Assembly (NCBI GenBank): GCA_002409455.1
Contig: DHNI01000025.1
Span: 57,960 to 65,989, forward strand
Length of the DNA stretch: 8,030 nucleotides
Source of the DNA: Firmicutes bacterium UBA5420
GTDB lineage: Bacteria; Bacillota; Limnochordia; Darwinibacteriales; Darwinibacteriaceae
Direction: 5' to 3'
Part shown: positions 7,048 through 8,030 of the stretch, one piece after another
Layout: each line of letters begins with the position of its first letter
Position numbering within the stretch: the stretch's first letter is position 1
Program-made: the position numbers and the translations under genes
The notes under the pieces: generated by a model
The model's input: the letters and a program-made list of their open reading frames with translations, nothing else
Database searches by the model: none
Told to the model about the DNA's origin: nothing

Positions 7048-8030
7048 TTACTTATTTACAACAATTAGGCGCAAATCCCCACACAAACCATACAAACCAT
7101 GGGCTTTGCTTAGCATCGCAAGGCGATTGGCACGAACAGCTCGATCTGAATCCATGATCATCACATCGGCAAAAAAACCATCAACGTGAAGGCGAAAATC
7201 AGCTAAACTTTGGAGAATTCCGGCAAAATCTTGCCTAGCTAAATGCTTCTTGCAGGTTTGCTCAAGCTCCTCTAGGGCTTGGTAGAACGCTCGATCTGCA
7301 GGGGCAAATTGGCTTGGGTCAAGCGCATCACCCTCCGCTTTAGCAGCAAGGTTAGCTACCCGTTCAAAACCTGTGATCAGATCTTCATACGAATCTCCAG
7401 TAAGAAACTCCGTTAAGGCGCTCACTCTCCCCAGTAGGCTCGGTATGTGATCGTCACGGGAGGCCATAACCGCATCAATTACATCATAGGCATACCCCTG
7501 ATCGGTAAGCAAAACTCGCAGCCGGGCCAAGAAAAAGTCTAGCAGGGCCTGCCCGTTCTCTTGACCAAGACGCACATCGTGATAACCTAGTTCAGCCACC
7601 TCTATAAGGGATGTCAAGGAAACATCATAGCCGCCGTGGATCAAAATCTGCACCACCCCTTGTGCCTGCCGCCTTAAGGCAAAGGGATCTTGGGATCCTG
7701 TGGGAATGCTCCCTACCGCGAAATATCCCACTAAGGTGTCTAGTTTGTCCGCCAAACTCACCACAGTGCCTTCTACCGTACTTGGCAGCGAATCACCAGC
7801 AAAGCGAGGCTTGTAGTGCTCTCGAATACCTGTGGCCACTGTAGGATCTTCACCTTGCGCTAGGGCATACTTTTCGCCCATAATGCCCTGAAGTTCAGGA
7901 AACTCATAGACCATCTGAGAAACAAGATCGCATTTTCCAAGGAGAGCTGTGCGTAGCGCTGTCTCTTTGTGATCAACATACCCCAATTGTTCAACAAGCT
8001 TACCGGTTAGCGTTCGAATTCGCCTAACTT
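7048..8030 (-). CDS. glyS: Glycyl-tRNA synthetase beta subunit, C-terminal 326 residues (5' end beyond window)
   Basis: This is the tRNA-binding subunit of the two-subunit (alpha2beta2-type) glycyl-tRNA synthetase, which charges tRNA-Gly. The frame is open to the window edge, and the upstream codons (VRRIRTLTGKLVEQLGYVDH) continue the family sequence. The TTG at 7986 is therefore an internal Leu, not a start. Family motifs in order are KCDLVSQMVYEFPELQGIMG (about 32-51), EGTVVSLADKLDTLVGYF (about 86-103) in the HD-like part, and PTGSQDPFALRRQAQG (about 109-124). A helical DALR-type anticodon-binding domain follows, ending near VDGFFADVMIMD and RANRLAML. About half of a usual ~690-residue beta subunit is visible. 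The stop TAA at 7050 is normal. glyQ, encoding the alpha subunit, would be expected upstream, outside the window. Confidence 0.96.
   Translation of the reverse strand, partial: VRRIRTLTGKLVEQLGYVDHKETALRTALLGKCDLVSQMVYEFPELQGIMGEKYALAQGEDPTVATGIREHYKPRFAGDSLPSTVEGTVVSLADKLDTLVGYFAVGSIPTGSQDPFALRRQAQGVVQILIHGGYDVSLTSLIEVAELGYHDVRLGQENGQALLDFFLARLRVLLTDQGYAYDVIDAVMASRDDHIPSLLGRVSALTEFLTGDSYEDLITGFERVANLAAKAEGDALDPSQFAPADRAFYQALEELEQTCKKHLARQDFAGILQSLADFRLHVDGFFADVMIMDSDRAVRANRLAMLSKAHGLYGLCGDLRLIVVNK

Noticed and set aside
7048..7986. Start of glyS at the TTG at 7986
   Set aside because: The reading frame stays open to the window edge, and the upstream codons continue the GlyS sequence, so this is an internal leucine.

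Overview
The window is an ordinary housekeeping stretch of a bacterial chromosome, most likely from the Bacillota (a clostridia-like lineage). All genes lie on the minus strand, so it reads right to left: glyS (partial) -> ppdK -> dnaG -> rpoD -> tRNA(CAU) -> a family-4 glycosyltransferase (partial). Four things suggest Bacillota: a separate beta subunit of the two-subunit glycyl-tRNA synthetase; a glyS...dnaG-sigA neighbourhood like that of Bacillus and clostridia; pyruvate,phosphate dikinase next to dnaG; and a strong AGGAGG-type ribosome binding site before ppdK. The exact lineage cannot be fixed from this sequence. Base composition looks balanced and even throughout, and I see no sign of a mobile element.

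Region by region. 8030-7048 holds the C-terminal 326 residues of GlyS. 7047-6927 is a 121-base gap with three short inverted repeats and the ppdK ribosome binding site. 6926-4296 is an intact 876-residue PPDK. 4295-4199 is a structured gap with a GC-rich hairpin and a strong intrinsic terminator. 4198-2468 is DnaG primase; its true start is 63 bases downstream of the longest open frame, because the extra frame runs through that terminator. 2444-1299 is the primary sigma factor, 23 bases after dnaG. 1295-1266 is a near-consensus housekeeping promoter that drives a tRNA with anticodon CAU (1254-1179, probably the lysidine-modified tRNA-Ile2). That tRNA is closed by a terminator at 1164-1140. 1100-1 is a GT4 glycosyltransferase that starts at GTG and runs off the window.

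Functionally, the core is a version of the macromolecular-synthesis operon, with primase for replication and the primary sigma factor for transcription. Translation genes (glycyl-tRNA synthetase, a tRNA) lie on either side, along with PPDK, which links pyruvate and phosphoenolpyruvate. In many relatives regulators of the CcpN and PPDK-regulatory-protein (YqfL, DUF299) type lie between glyS and the dnaG region; here that gap has no gene. I found no undescribed system. The points most worth checking are regulatory: how dnaG-rpoD is transcribed past the terminator before it, what the repeats before ppdK do, and the short leader of the glycosyltransferase gene. No gene-free stretch exceeds 300 bases.
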